A stretch of 29,370 nt of DNA from Prorocentrum cordatum (GCA_963575745.1 CAUYUJ010014177.1:226578-255947), one strand, 5' to 3'. Counted from the first letter of the stretch, positions 17,336 through 27,489 are shown. A program made the numbers and translations. The notes: generated by a model not told the origin, from the letters alone.

Positions 17336-17460
17336 TACCCCCATACTCCCCCTACTTCCCGCCCCCCCCTTATCCCTCCTCTGGTTCCTCTGGTTCCTAC
17401 CAAGAGGTGGTCCGCTCAGCAAACCTACCTCTACCCCGACCGGGGATCCAAACTCCACGG

Positions 17461-19950
17461 CTAACCCAGGGCCCGCCAGGGAAGGAACGGAAGACCTGGC
17501 GCAGGCGAGGGCCCTGGGAGCTTCAAGCACAAAATTCCAACCCTGCTCACCGCAGCCCTCGAGACAGGAAAAGGGGTCCCGCCCCAGCGGGCGCCTGTCT
17601 GGGGATCACGCCCCGCCCGCAGACGTTCGAGTGCGCGGCGAGCAAGTCGCGCCGCGTCGCGGCTCTTGCGAGACAGAGGGAGGCAAGGATCGGCAAGGAT
17701 CTTAGCCTGACGACTCCCATGCGCCCCACATGTCCGACAAAAAACGAGACACCCACCCATCCCAGAGGACTCCCGACCAGACCCGTCCCCACCCCGAGTC
17801 ACCCAAAGCCTATGGGATGGGTGGGACCTGGCGACCAGCCACGGGAGTCCTGGACAGGGGCTCGCGACGACCCTGGCCCTGGAAGCCCTGCGGATCCCAC
17901 AGACGGCGCAGCCCCAGGCCCGCCCGAGCCTCGCCAGAACGTGGCCCCTGTCGGGCCTGGCCAGAGCCAGCTCCCCAAGATCGGGACCCCTGGGCCCAGG
18001 GAGGGCCCCGCGGTCGGGCCACCCAAGGTCCGCGAGCCTTTTGAGGACCCCCCCGTGGTGGCCGCACCAGGCCACAGCTTTCTCCGCGGCGGCCTCAGCG
18101 CGGCGGCTCAGCTCCTGGAGCCGCGCCTGCCCAGGATGGAGCCGGGCACCGTCCTTGGCCCGCAGGTCGGCCTCCTTGTTGCCAGCGAAGGCCTGCCAGG
18201 ACGTGCTCGACGCGCTCGCCCTGGCCCACGAGGAGTGCGAGCGCAGCCACCTCAGCGTGAGGAACTCCGGGCCAAGGTCGTCCAGCAGCCTCCTCCACAC
18301 GCGCCTCCAAAGATCGGCGTACTTGTGCCCAGGGCCACAGCAATGCTCCTTGCCAGCCGCCAGGTCGTCCTTGAGCCCCTTGCAATCCGTGTAGACCGTG
18401 ATGGGCGAAGGGCCCGCTTCCTCCAAGACACGGCACAGCGCGTAGAGCTCCGCGTAGCCGATCTCCTGGATACACCCAGGCGTGAGGCCGAAGAGGCCGC
18501 CGACAACGTTCCCGACGTCATCCACCATCGCGGCAGCCCAGCCCGCACGAGTCAGGCACAGGATGTCAGGGTACATCGCAGACCCATCGATGCAGATGAC
18601 GCCGTATAGGAAGCCCTGCCTGGCGCGCCCTGCGCGGTGACAGAGCTCGTCCATGCCTGGAGGCGGGGCCAGATCCAGCCCAAGGTTGAGGAGCCCTCTC
18701 ACCATGCCCAGGTCGTCTTGCGGCGCCATCCTGCCTGCGTCGGCGACCTCCTGGAAGCCCAAGTCGCGCGCCCAGCAGGAGATGGCAGGGCACATGAAGA
18801 GCCGATGGTGTGCCGTGCCTGGAGCCTCTCCGCACCACTGGCACAGCGGGCTGATCTCAGCCCTTTCCTCATACAAGTCGCTCTGCGTGACGAGCCCTCC
18901 CGCCATGTGCGCCTCCACCACCAGCGCCGCCTCCTGCGTCTTGCCTGCTCGCCGCAAGCCCGCCAGCGCCGCCTTGAACGGCTCCAGGTCAGGCGGGCGG
19001 CCCTCGAGGTGCTCGAACCCGCTGTGGCGCGCGACCTTCAGCATGAGGTAACGATGGACCCCTCGCTCGACGAGGCTGGCCACCATCCGCGGGCTGAGAA
19101 CCTGCAGGTCGATGATCTGCCCTCGGTCGTCCCTCCAGCGATGCCAGTCCATCATCTCCCAACCAATGCGCTCCAGCGAGAGGCAGACCGCCCCCGCTGG
19201 CCCCGTGACCTCGCCCCAGTCGCCCGGCCAGCGCTCCAGCACCTTCTTGAAAACCGCTGGCGGCCGCGCGCGCAAGAAGATGGCGCGAGCCCAGGCCCTC
19301 AGCGGTAGGGCGTGCGCCGCAAAGGCTGGGTCGTGACGCCAGTCCTTGCCTTCCTGCAGGGCAAAGAGGACTGTCCTGGACTTCTGGCCGACCTCGCCCG
19401 AGATGGCCCTGCCATTGATCGCTCTGGCGCGCTGGAGGGACTTGGTGGGCACACCGCTGACCCTCGCGCCATGGAGGATGGACGCTCATCCTCCCGTCCT
19501 GAAGACCTTGGAGAGTCGCTTGGCCCCAGCCTTGCGGAACGCCCTATATTGTCCCGCCCTCTGGCTCAGGCGTTTGATCCTCTGACGCAGCACCTTCCAG
19601 GAGGACGACTTCGACATACTGAAGTCCACGCCCAGGTTCTTCGTGGCCTTCTCGTGCGTGAACTTCCAACGCTTGAGCCTGGAGACGGCCCGCTTGGCGA
19701 TCTCAGAGTCGGTGCACAGCACCTGGCCCTTCGTCAAAGAGATGGTGAAGCCAATGTCCTCCAAGTCCAAGCAGAGGGCGCGGGTGGCGCCGACCAAGAT
19801 GTGCTCGACCTGCGCGCGCTTGGCGTAGACTGCCAGCGTAATGTCGTCGACCACCAAATACGGGCGCACCATCTGCCAGGACGCCAGCAGCGCGTCGAGG
19901 GGCTTGACCAGCACCACTCGAAGTAGTGTCGTGGCGAATGAACAGCCCGC
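17461..19950 (-). pseudogene. 5'-truncated non-LTR retroelement: RT C-terminus, zinc finger, RNase H, with one in-frame TGA
   Basis: Reading on the minus strand from 19950, AGCSFATTLLRVVLVKPLD resembles the RT motif B region and LVVDDITLAVY the motif C box. The LEDIGFTISLTKGQVL segment follows. A TGA at 19486-19488 stops this frame, yet the same frame continues 11 codons later into 663 more codons. The second part has a zinc knuckle (C204, C207, H216, C221; numbering from the GTG at 19452). It then has an RNase H domain with all four acidic residues: CIDGSA (D289), AELYAL (E335), YTDCKG (D356) and GNKEADL (D429). Two further Cys pairs near the end (CAVCG, CRTCG) may bind zinc. RT motif A and everything upstream are missing, and homology stops at a (TCC)n tract. 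It is probably a dead copy of an element unrelated to the one at 6659. Confidence 0.88.
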
Positions 19951-20060
19951 CTCCTTATCCCTCCTCCTCCTCCTCCTCCTCCTCCTCCTCCTCCTCGTCG
20001 TCGTCGTCGTCCTCCACCTCCTCCTCATCCTCACGTCTTCTTCTGTTGGAGCGTATTGAC
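19951..20060. repeat. (TCC)n/(GTC)n tract at the retroelement truncation point
   Basis: TCC triplets, then five GTC triplets, then TCC-rich sequence. The retroelement frame runs through as a poly-Arg stretch, so the microsatellite has replaced the upstream coding part. Confidence 0.9.
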
Positions 20061-20400
20061 GACTCAAACAATGGTGATTCTGCTGCAAAATTGGCCTCAT
20101 TTCAGGATCGGCGCCCTCGCACCAGCGCGGGCCACACTTCTCGATCCGCTCCGCCTCCCTCATCCTCCTTCTCTTCCTCCTCTTCCTCCTGCTCCTTCTC
20201 TTCCTTCTCCTTCTCTTCCTCCTTCTCTTCCTTCTCTTCCTCCTTCCTCTCGTTCATCCTTCTCTTCCTCTTCCTCTTCCTCCTCCTCCTCCTCCTCCTC
20301 CTCCGCCTCCGCCTCCGCCTCCGCCTCCGCCTCCGCCGCCGCCGCCGCCTCCTCCTCCTCCTCCTCCTCCTCCTCCTCCTCCCCTCCACCGTCACTTGTT
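20061..20400. repeat. Pyrimidine-rich region with (CTT/TCC)n and (CCGCCT)n
   Basis: After about 90 bases of ordinary sequence, 20150-20395 is nearly pure C/T. It includes CTCCGCCTCCGCCTC and GCCGCCGCC sub-blocks. No gene. Confidence 0.85.
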
Positions 20401-20578
20401 GCTCCTCTTCCAGTGTGCATAGCTCCCCTGTCTCATCACGCATTGCAGAGCGGGGCCACTTTGGGGGGGGGTCGCAGGTCAGCTGTGGCACCAGTCGGCG
20501 GCGAGAGACACAGACCGCGGTGTGGTGAAGAGATGGGTGAGAGGGGTGAGATGTCAGCATTGCGCGAGCGCACCCGAA
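20401..20578. other. Short spacer with no recognised gene
   Basis: It contains a G9 run (20463-20471) and a small GAGATGGGTGAGAGGGGTGA duplication near 20530. Nothing else is seen. Confidence 0.5.
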
Positions 20579-20903
20579 GGGCCTCCCGAATGGACTCCGA
20601 GTGGACTAGAGAGGAGAAAATCCACCCTCATAACAATCACCCCGACAAGCGAGGCCATGAAGTAAACGCGCCCGGGGAAGGAATCGAACGGGGCGGGGCC
20701 GTTTAGGAAACGGGGCCGTTCAGGAAACGCCAACTGTCGGGTCCGGATGGTCTTTCCTCTCTCGATGGACGGGGTCGGAGGATCGCGCCGCATCGGCGCC
20801 GTCGGCGTGGAGATCGTCGGGCTCTACGTCGAGCCGCCTCGCCGATGCATCGGCGCGGTCGCCCGACCCCGTCTGCCCTGAGCCCGTCTTCGAGGAAGGA
20901 GCC
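20579..20903. mobile_element. Foldback element, family P2 copy 2, carrying a nested insertion
   Basis: The left arm begins GGCCTCCCGAATGGACTCCG (20580), is interrupted after GAGTGGA (20605), and resumes TGGACGGGGTCGGAGGATCG at 20766. The right arm is decayed (GACCCCGTCTGCCCTGAGCC...AAGGAGCC, ending about 20903). Inner GCCGATGCATCGGCG is as in the other copies. Confidence 0.7.
20606..20765. mobile_element. Nested 160-bp MITE-like insertion with TGGA duplication
   Basis: The insertion is flanked by TGGA at 20602-20605 and 20766-20769; removing it and one TGGA restores the arm of element P2. Its ends are imperfect inverted repeats (CTAGAGAGGAGAAAATCC and, inverted, TCGAGAGAGGAAAGACC). Inside is a 17-bp direct duplication, GGGGCCGTTYAGGAAAC. 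Confidence 0.6.
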
Positions 20904-21020
20904 GAACTGCATGAATGCCAACCGTTGCAAGTCCGCATTGCAATGTATTGCAACGAATGTACTGCACGCGAACGCCCAGCAATACATCTGCGCACCGGAA
21001 TGTATTGCACGCCCCAAGTC
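20904..21020. repeat. AATGTATTGCA motif cluster
   Basis: TGCAATGTATTGCA (20938-20951), AATGTACTGCA (20956), an inverted GCAATACAT (20979) and GAATGTATTGCA (20998) lie within 75 bp. The motifs are direct and inverted and near-palindromic. Function unknown. Confidence 0.6.
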
Positions 21021-21021
21021 T

Positions 21022-21200
21022 AGTTAGAGGAAGAAAAAACACATAAACATGGACTTTCGACGGTCCGCGCTGATTTCTTGGATCCGCGCTGGGCCCCCAC
21101 CCCTTGCGCGCGCGGAGCGCACCAGGGTAGGCTCCAGAGATGTTTCCAGGGGGGGCCGAAGCAGACCCAAGGAATCCGCGCAGAGTTCTGAAAGTGAATC
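21022..21200. mobile_element. Palindromic element, family P1 copy 2 (inverted, decayed)
   Basis: GGTCCGCGCTGATTTCTTGG (21064) and the inverted AATCCGCGCAGAGTTCTG (21178-21196) are diverged arms of the element at 15308. The TTTATG tail lies on the other side (minus strand CATGTTTATGTGTTTTTTC then TTCCTCTAACTAG, 21022-21052), so the whole unit is inverted relative to copy 1. Confidence 0.65.
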
Positions 21201-22179
21201 AGTGGCAACCTTTCCTTTTTTAGACATCGACGAGGTCTGGACCATTCCGCTCCCTCTACTCCGCCCCCTTCCTTTCCACCAATCCAACCGCGGAAGCAGA
21301 CGCGGTCCCGCCTGCGTCCTCGCCCTGTCTCGCCAGCGCAGTCGGGCGTCGCCGAATATCAGGGCGCGCCACCAGCTGTCAATCTGCGCCAAGGGCGAGG
21401 ACGAGGAGGAAGGATGAGGGGGCGGACTAGGAGGCAACTCCTGGGCGATCCTAAGATCAAAAGCTAGTAAGCCCGAATGCGGTGCCACTCGGCTGGATTA
21501 GCCCCTGTCGAGCACAGGATTCAGCCCGATTGCGCGGGACTTGGCGGGCTTAGGTGGAGTGCAAAATGATGAGGAGGAATCTCCCCTCCTCGGCAACGAC
21601 GCTGAGAAGGCCAGCGTGCCACACCCCCTTGCAATTTCAGGTTTGATTTCCGCTGCGACACTCCCGTCAAGTACACGAGCCAACCAAACTCGGCTGGGAC
21701 GTATACCTGACGAAGGGTAGCCCTTTGGCCCGACTTTCAGATCCAAGGCAGGAGCTTATATTAGAATTCTACCAGCATTCTGGGCTTGGGTGGTCTAACG
21801 AGATCTTTGTTCCCCTTTCTGGAACACTTTTGTAGCGGATTTTGAGCGAGACGGGAGAGCCGCTGTTGTTCCAACTGGCCGTCCTGGGACATCGGCTGGC
21901 ATATCGAAAACAAACTATATTGAACACCAGTCGGCGAGGAGGAGAAGGAGGACGAGGACGACGAGGAGGAGGTGGAGCAGAGTGCTCCACGGGGGCCGAA
22001 TTTGAGCGGACTTTGGGCTGGGCGGGAATTCCACCTCAATGGTCCGAGGCCAATGCTACCCAAATGGAGAGGGGGCGGGCCGATACCGGCCCTGAGGCGC
22101 CCCCATGGGAAATACGCGCGAGGACACGTTAGGATCTTAGATGTTCAAGCTGGGAACTTTCCTGGAACCACTCGCTCAA
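21201..22179. other. Long spacer without a recognised gene
   Basis: It contains an acceptor-like CCTTTCCTTTTTTAG at 21210-21224 and a purine-rich GAGGAGGAGAAGGAGGACGA tract at 21937-21976. Frames are short on both strands (longest 154 codons at 21024-21488, minus) with no domain. Confidence 0.45.
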
Positions 22180-22290
22180 CTCATTTGTCGATGATGCGTC
22201 GATCGTCCATCGACTTGGGTCGAACGCGGGTCGAATTTGAACCGAACAGAAGTCGAAGAATCGAGCTAGAATCGAACTAAAATCGAACAA
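22180..22290. repeat. Degenerate TCGAA-rich short repeats
   Basis: GTCGAACG, GTCGAATT, ACCGAACA, GTCGAAGA, ATCGAGC, ATCGAACT and ATCGAACA recur every 10-14 bases. Confidence 0.6.
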
Positions 22291-22329
22291 AACCGATAAA
22301 TGCGCCCTGGAACGGTCCCACAATGGGAA

Positions 22330-22905
22330 ACCTACCGCTACATCTGGACGAATTCATCCTGGACGGATTCATCTGGACGAACTCGTCCAGACACTTTCCC
22401 CTGGACGAATCCAGCTGAAGACGAGTTCATCCGAAGACGAAACCATCTGAACCGCTTCATCCGAGCGAATCTTTCCAGACAAATTTCTCCGGAAAATTTC
22501 TTCGGGACGATTTCAAAGAAATTCCGTTCGGCCCGGATGCGGTGAACTTCCTTGCGACTTCTGACGACTTCGCCCGGACAAGTTCTATCAAGCAAATTCA
22601 TCCGGCCAATTCCTTCTGGACGACCTCGTCTGGACGATTTCTTCCGAAAGGCTTCATCGAGACAACTCCTTCTGGATAATTTCTCCCAGACGATTTTTTC
22701 AGGGACGTGTTCTTCTGAACGAATTTGCCCTGGCGAACTCTTCGGGGTAACATTATTCCGAACGGTTTGTTCACCGTCTTCCAGACAGTTCCTTCTCGAC
22801 GCCTTCTTCCGAACGAAGTCTTCTGGGCACATTTCTCTGGACAAGGTCTTCCAGACGGCTTCTTCCGAGACCACTTCGTCCAGGCCATCGCTCGGACGCC
22901 CATTC
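22330..22905. repeat. Degenerate array of about 15 bp, TTCNTCYGGACGAN
   Basis: TTCATCCTGGACGGA, TTCATCTGGACGAAC, TTCATCCGAAGACGA, TTCTTCCGAACGAAG and many similar words follow each other at 14-16 bp steps for almost 600 bases. Both strands carry long frames (22552-23211 plus; 22338-23144 minus) as a by-product of the period near 15. Confidence 0.8.
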
Positions 22906-23019
22906 CCTGTGCTAGTTTCGGTTTCGTGCGTGGTTTTCCGCCGGATGATCAGGGATGCCCCTCGATGGCCCTCTCCGAAGGGAAAATGCACACGTCCGAG
23001 CGATGCCAAGTCGTCCAGG

Positions 23020-23620
23020 CCATCTTGCGCGGACGAGTTCTTCCGGACAGCGGGCGGCGACGCAGCCAACAACTTCCACAGGCACCTCAAGCGGGGGCGG
23101 CAGCGGGGCGGCAGATGTGCAGCGACGCAGAGGGAAGCCTCCACAGAGACCCCGAGCGGGCGGCAACGGGCGGCGACGCGGCAAAACCTCCAGGGGACCC
23201 CCCAAGTGTAGGGAAACGAACTCTATACACCGACGCTTTTCCCGACCCTGCGCTGAACCTCGCACAGGAACGCGGATTCTGGTGTATACGGGATCCTGGT
23301 GTATATATTTTTCGTTGTTTCCCCAGGAAAGCTGGGGAACAAGTATACACCACACCACCCCGACGTCGTCCCCGACCCTCAAAAAGTCGTGGGATGGAAA
23401 CAAAACCCGCCACTGGTAATGTATATGTTCCAATTTCCGAAAGTGCGCGACAACGAGGCGGCAATAAGCGGCGACGCGGCGAAAACCTCAACCGAGACCC
23501 CTCCAAGGGGGCAGCAACGGGCGGCGACGCGGCGAACCATCCACGGACGCCCCAAGTGCGCTGCAACGAAGCGGCAACGGGCGGCGACGCGGCCCAACCT
23601 TGACGGACCCATCCAATTCC
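23020..23620. repeat. CGGCGACGCGG-containing dispersed repeat, 5 or more partial copies
   Basis: GGGCGGCGACGC appears at about 23050, 23169, 23519 and 23580, and AAGCGGCGACGCGG at 23466. Two copies extend to a CAACGGGCGGCGACGCGGC, AACCWYCCA, CCCCAAGTG unit of about 62 bp (23160-23220 and 23514-23571). Confidence 0.75.
23224..23351. other. Nested inverted repeats around TATACACC
   Basis: TTCCCCAG (23319-23326), loop GAAAG, CTGGGGAA (23332-23339) is a perfect 8-bp hairpin. It is enclosed by GGTGTATA (23298-23305) and TATACACC (23344-23351). Further copies are GGTGTATA at 23281 and TATACACC at 23224. This suggests a small palindromic insertion between two CGGCGACGCGG repeats. Confidence 0.6.
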
Positions 23621-23639
23621 TCAGGGAGAACAGTAACAC

Positions 23640-23928
23640 CGCCACAGTTCAAGCACCGATTGGGAAATACAACAAGATGAACGACGATGCCGAGATTTTG
23701 GAACAGATGCAGCACGGCGACGACGAAAGCGGCGGCGGCGGCGACGAACATAACATTTCCTTGTCTGCCGTGAGCGGCACACACACACCAACGCCTGGCG
23801 TGCGAACACACAACGCTGCACTATTCTACGCGTCTCGCGGTAACGCAGAGGAACGGAACCGCATACTATTCCACTCTACTCTTATGTCGGGCGTGTCCCC
23901 CTACAGGGGGATTTTCGACGAATCATAA
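23640..23928 (+). CDS. Doubtful hydrophilic reading frame
   Basis: In the frame ending TAA at 23926-23928 the sequence reads QAPIGKYNKMNDDAEILEQM and then GDDESGGGGDEHNISLS, more protein-like than its neighbours. However, its 5' part lies in the CGGCGACGCGG repeats and its last 60 bases fall in a MITE-related repeat. I think it is chance or a relic. Confidence 0.15.
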
Positions 23929-23990
23929 AAATACTCCAAACATATCCAACCAATTATCCAAACATAGTCGGGTGACTATGTTTTGAGCAT
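23886..23990. mobile_element. Diverged relative of the 29099 MITE
   Basis: TATGTCGGGCGTGTCCCCCT then ACAGGGGGATTTTCGACGA matches the left end of the element at 29099-29257. It likewise sits next to a CATACTATTCCACTCTACTC host repeat. Downstream is a perfect 10-bp hairpin: AAACATAGTC (23960-23969), GGGT, GACTATGTTT (23974-23983). No right terminal repeat is seen. Confidence 0.6.
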
Positions 23991-24024
23991 GTTTTGACCT
24001 TCTTCGGGCATTCTTGGGGCATTT

Positions 24025-24118
24025 CCCAACCATCCTGTGGTGTTGGGTCCTCGTTTTGAAGAGACGGTGGCCCGCGTCTCCTCTCCTCCTCTCCTCCTCC
24101 CCCTCCTCCTTGCGTTTC
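24025..24118 (-). repeat. Dispersed repeat 'TTCAAAACGAGAACCCAACG', copy 2
   Basis: Inverted relative to 15214-15307: GTTGGGTCCTCGTTTTGAAG, then CGCGTCTC, then a (CTCCTC) tract. It abuts the 89-bp array, as copy 1 abuts the 102-bp array. Confidence 0.7.
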
Positions 24119-24129
24119 ACCCACCCATC

Positions 24130-26205
24130 ACAGCGTTTCGTAGCCCCATACGGAGCTCCACCGAAGGCCCCAGTGGCAGGGTTCGCATGGCGGCCTCGGG
24201 CCATTTCGGCACACCCCTCACGAGGATCGTGGCCCCATAGGGAGCTCCACCGAAGGCGCCAGTGGCAGGGTTCGCATGGCGGCCTCGGGCCATATCGGCA
24301 CACCCCTCACGAGGATCGTGGCCCCATAGGGAGCTCCACCGAAGGCGCCAGTGGCAGGGTTCGCATGGCGGCCTCGGGCCATTTCGGCACACCCCTCACG
24401 AGGATCGTGGCCCCATAGGGAGCTCCACCGAAGGCGCCAGAGGCAGGGTTCGCATGGCGGCCTCGGGCCATTTCGGCACACCCCTCACGAGGATCGTGGC
24501 CCCATAGGGAGCTCCACCGAAGGCCCCAGTGGCAGGTTTCGCATGGCGGCCTCGGGCCATTTCGGCACACCCCTCACGAGGATCGTGGCCCCATAGGGAG
24601 CTCCACCGAAGGCGCCAGTGGCAGGGATCGCATGGCGGCCTCGGGCCATTTCGGCACTACTTAAAAACACCCCTCACGACGATACGTGACCCCATAGTGA
24701 GCTCCACCGAAGCCTCCGTGGCAGGTTCGCATGGCGGCCTCGGGCCATTTTCGGCACCCAACCCCTCACGAGATCGTGCCCATAGGGAGCTCCACCGAAG
24801 GCTCCAGTGGCAGGGTTCGCATGGCGGCCTCGGGCCATTTCGGCACACCCCAACGAGGATCGTGGCCCCATAGGGAGCTCCACCGAAGGCCCTAGTGGCA
24901 GGGTTCGCATGGCGGCCTCGGGCCATGTCGGCACACCCCCCACGAGGATCGTGGCCCCATTGGGAGCTCCACCGAAGGCGCCAGTGGCAGGGTTCGCATG
25001 GCGGCCTCGGGCCATTTCGGCACACCCCTCTCGAGGATCGTGGCCCCATAGGGAGCTCCACCGAAGGCCCTCGTGGCAGGGTTCGCATGGCGGCCTCGGG
25101 CCATCACGACGATCGTAGACCCATAAGGGAGCTCCACCGAAGGCGCCAGTGGCAGGGTTCGCATGGCGGCCTCGGGCCATTTCGGCACACCCCTCACGAG
25201 GATCGTGGCCCCATAGGGAGCTCCACCGAAGGCGCCAGTGGCAGGTTCGCATGGCGGCCTCTAGCCATTTCGGCACACCCCTCACGACGATCGTGGACCC
25301 ATAAAGGGAGCTCCACCGAAGGTGCCAGTGGCAGGGGTCGCATGGCGGCCTCGGGCCATTTCGGCACACCCCTCACGAGGATCGTGGCCCCATAGGGAGC
25401 TCCACCGAAGGCGCCAGTGGCAGGGTTCGCATGGCGGCCTCGGGCCATGTCGGCACACCCCTCACGACGATCGTGGACCCATAAGGGAGCTCCACCGAAG
25501 GCGCCAGTGGCAGGGTTCGCATGGCGACCTCGGGCCATGTCGGCACACCCCTCACGAGGATCGTGGCCACATAGGGAGCTCCACCGAAGGCCACAGTGGC
25601 AGGGTTCGCATGGCGGCCTCGGGCCATTTCGGCACACCCCTAACGAGGATCGTGGCCCCATAGGGAGCTCCACCGAAGGCCCTAGTGGCAGGGTTCGCAT
25701 GGCGGCTTCGGGCCATGTCGGCACACCCCTAACGAGGATCGTGGCCCCATAGGGAGCTCCACCGAAGGCGCCAGTGGCAGGGTTCGCATGGCGGCCTCGG
25801 GCCATTTCGGCACACCCCTAACGAGGATCGTGGCCCCATAGGGAGCTCCACCGAAGGCCCCCAGTGGCGGGGTTCGCATGGCGGCCTCGGGCCACTTCGG
25901 CACACCCCTCACGAGGATCGTGGCCCCATCGGGAGCTCCACTGAAAGTGCCAGTGGCACGGGTCGCATGGCGGCCTCGGGCCATTCCGGCGCACTCCTCA
26001 CGAGGATCGTGGCCCCATAGGGAGCTCCACCGAAGGCCCCAGTGGCAGGGTTCGCATGGCGGCTTCGGGCCATGTCGGCGCACCCCTCACGAGAATCGTG
26101 GCCCCATAGGGAGCTCCACCGAGGGCGCCAGTGGCAGTGTTCGCATGGCGGCCCCGCTCCATTTCGGCACACCCCTCACGAAGACCGTGGCCCCACTGTG
26201 AGCTC
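24130..26205. repeat. 89-bp tandem array, subfamily A (about 23 copies)
   Basis: GAGCTCCACCGAAGG recurs at exact 89-bp steps (24153, 24242, 24331, 24420, 24509, 24598) and then with small indels. The unit includes CAGTGGCAGGGTTCGCATGG, CGGCCTCGGGCCATTTCGGC and CACACCCCTCACGAGGATCG. Since 89 is not divisible by three, successive units are read in rotating frames, yet the minus strand stays open for up to 231 codons (24674-25369). The 24650-24780 units are the most disturbed, with an ACTTAAAA insertion. Confidence 0.97.
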
Positions 26206-26870
26206 CACCGAAGGCCCCAGTGGGTGTGCCCGCATGCGTCCCGCACGCCCATTTCGGTACACCCTTCACACGTTTCGTGGCCCCATTAGGAGCTCCACCG
26301 AAGGTTCCAGTGGGTGTGCCCGCATGCGCCCCGCAACCCCATTCCGGCACACCCCTCACACGTTTCGTGGCCCCATAGGGAGCCTCACCGAAGGTCTCCA
26401 GTGGGTGTGCCCGCATGCGTCCCGCACACCCATGTCGGCCCACCCCTCACACGTTTCGTGGCCCCATAGGGAGCTCCACCGAAGGTCCCCGTGGGTGTGC
26501 CCGCATGCGTCCCGCACACCCATGTCGGCACACCCCTTGCACGTTTCGTGGCCCCATAGGGGGCTCCACCGAAGGTCCCAGTGGGTGTGCCCGCATGCGT
26601 CCCGCACACCCATTTCGGTAAACTCTTCACACGCTTCGTGGCCCCACAGGGAGCTCCACCGAAGGTCCCAGTGGGTGTGCCCGCATGCGTCCCGCACACC
26701 CATTCCGGCACATCCCTCGCACGTTCCGCGGCCCCATAGGGAGCCCAACCGAAGGTCCCAGTGGGTGTGCCCGCATGCGTCCCGCACACCCATTTCGGCA
26801 CATCCCTCACACGTTTCGTGGCCCCACAGGGAGCTCCACCGAAGGTCCCCGTGGCGCAGTCCGCTTGCGT
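26206..26870. repeat. 90-bp tandem array, subfamily B (about 7 copies)
   Basis: The GAGCTCCACCGAAGG core and CACACCCCTCACACG are kept. The middle, however, is CAGTGGGTGTGCCCGCATGC then GTCCCGCACACCCATTTCGG, and the junction is CGTTTCGTGGCCCCATAGGG. The first unit of subfamily A (24130-24150, GCGTTTCGTAGCCCCATACG) has a B-type junction. Confidence 0.95.
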
Positions 26871-27364
26871 CTCCCCCACCCAGTACACCTCCGCCGGAGG
26901 CCGTCGGAGTTCCGCGCCTCGCTCGCCCGTCGTCGCTGACCTGCGCGCGTCGCTGGGGCCCCATCCAGGGCGACCTGCGCGCGTCGCTGGGACTCCGCGT
27001 TGCGCTGCGCCCGCAGCTTTGGACTTTTGAATGCGCGGGCAAAGAGGGAGTAAAAGAAGGGGAGGAAGCGGGCGCGATCCTCGCGGTGGCGTCGCGGCGC
27101 GCGGGCGATGCCGTCGGGGAGCCCCGGGGAAGCTCCTTGCGGCGGCCACGCCCAGCGTCACGAGTACTCAGAGGTAGTCATCCGCAAACTATTAGCATTC
27201 ATATACAATTGCACCATGCATTGGCGTACTCGCATTCATGCACGTAGACTCGCTCGCGCGCAGATTCATTCACAGTCAGACGCACTCGCGCTCAGATTCA
27301 CCCGCGCTCAGTCTCCCTACGTACTCAGATCAATCGTTTTCGTTCGCGTCGTGTACCACGCCAC
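26871..27364. other. GC-rich then AT-richer spacer with small repeats
   Basis: GACCTGCGCGCGTCGCTGGG is duplicated directly at 26939 and 26971. Positions 27230-27330 hold loose repeats of CTCGCGCTCAGATTCA type. No gene is recognised, although a plus-strand frame runs from the array to 27247. Confidence 0.5.
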
Positions 27365-27425
27365 TCATTTCGGCACACCCCTAGCACGGTTCGTTGCCTC
27401 ATATGGATCACCACCGAAAAAGGGA
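27365..27425. repeat. Orphan unit of the 89/90-bp array
   Basis: CATTTCGGCACACCCCTAGC, ACGGTTCGTTGCCTCATATG and CCACCGAAAAAGGG align in order with one array unit. It lies about 500 bp beyond the array and is clearly more decayed. Confidence 0.75.
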
Positions 27426-27489
27426 ATCACAATTGCGGTACTCACACCTGCATATGGTTGGGTCCTTCGTCAGGCTAGCTTTTATTTTG

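Noticed and set aside
20102-20560. Poly-Arg and poly-Glu frames over 20150-20400
   Set aside because: Translations of a TCC/CTT microsatellite.
20680-20689. tRNA-like B box (minus strand GTTCGATTCC) suggesting a tRNA or SINE
   Set aside because: The flanking bases do not form a T-stem and no A box or acceptor stem is found.
24130-26870. CRISPR array
   Set aside because: Units are directly contiguous 89/90-bp repeats with no unique spacers, in a eukaryotic context.
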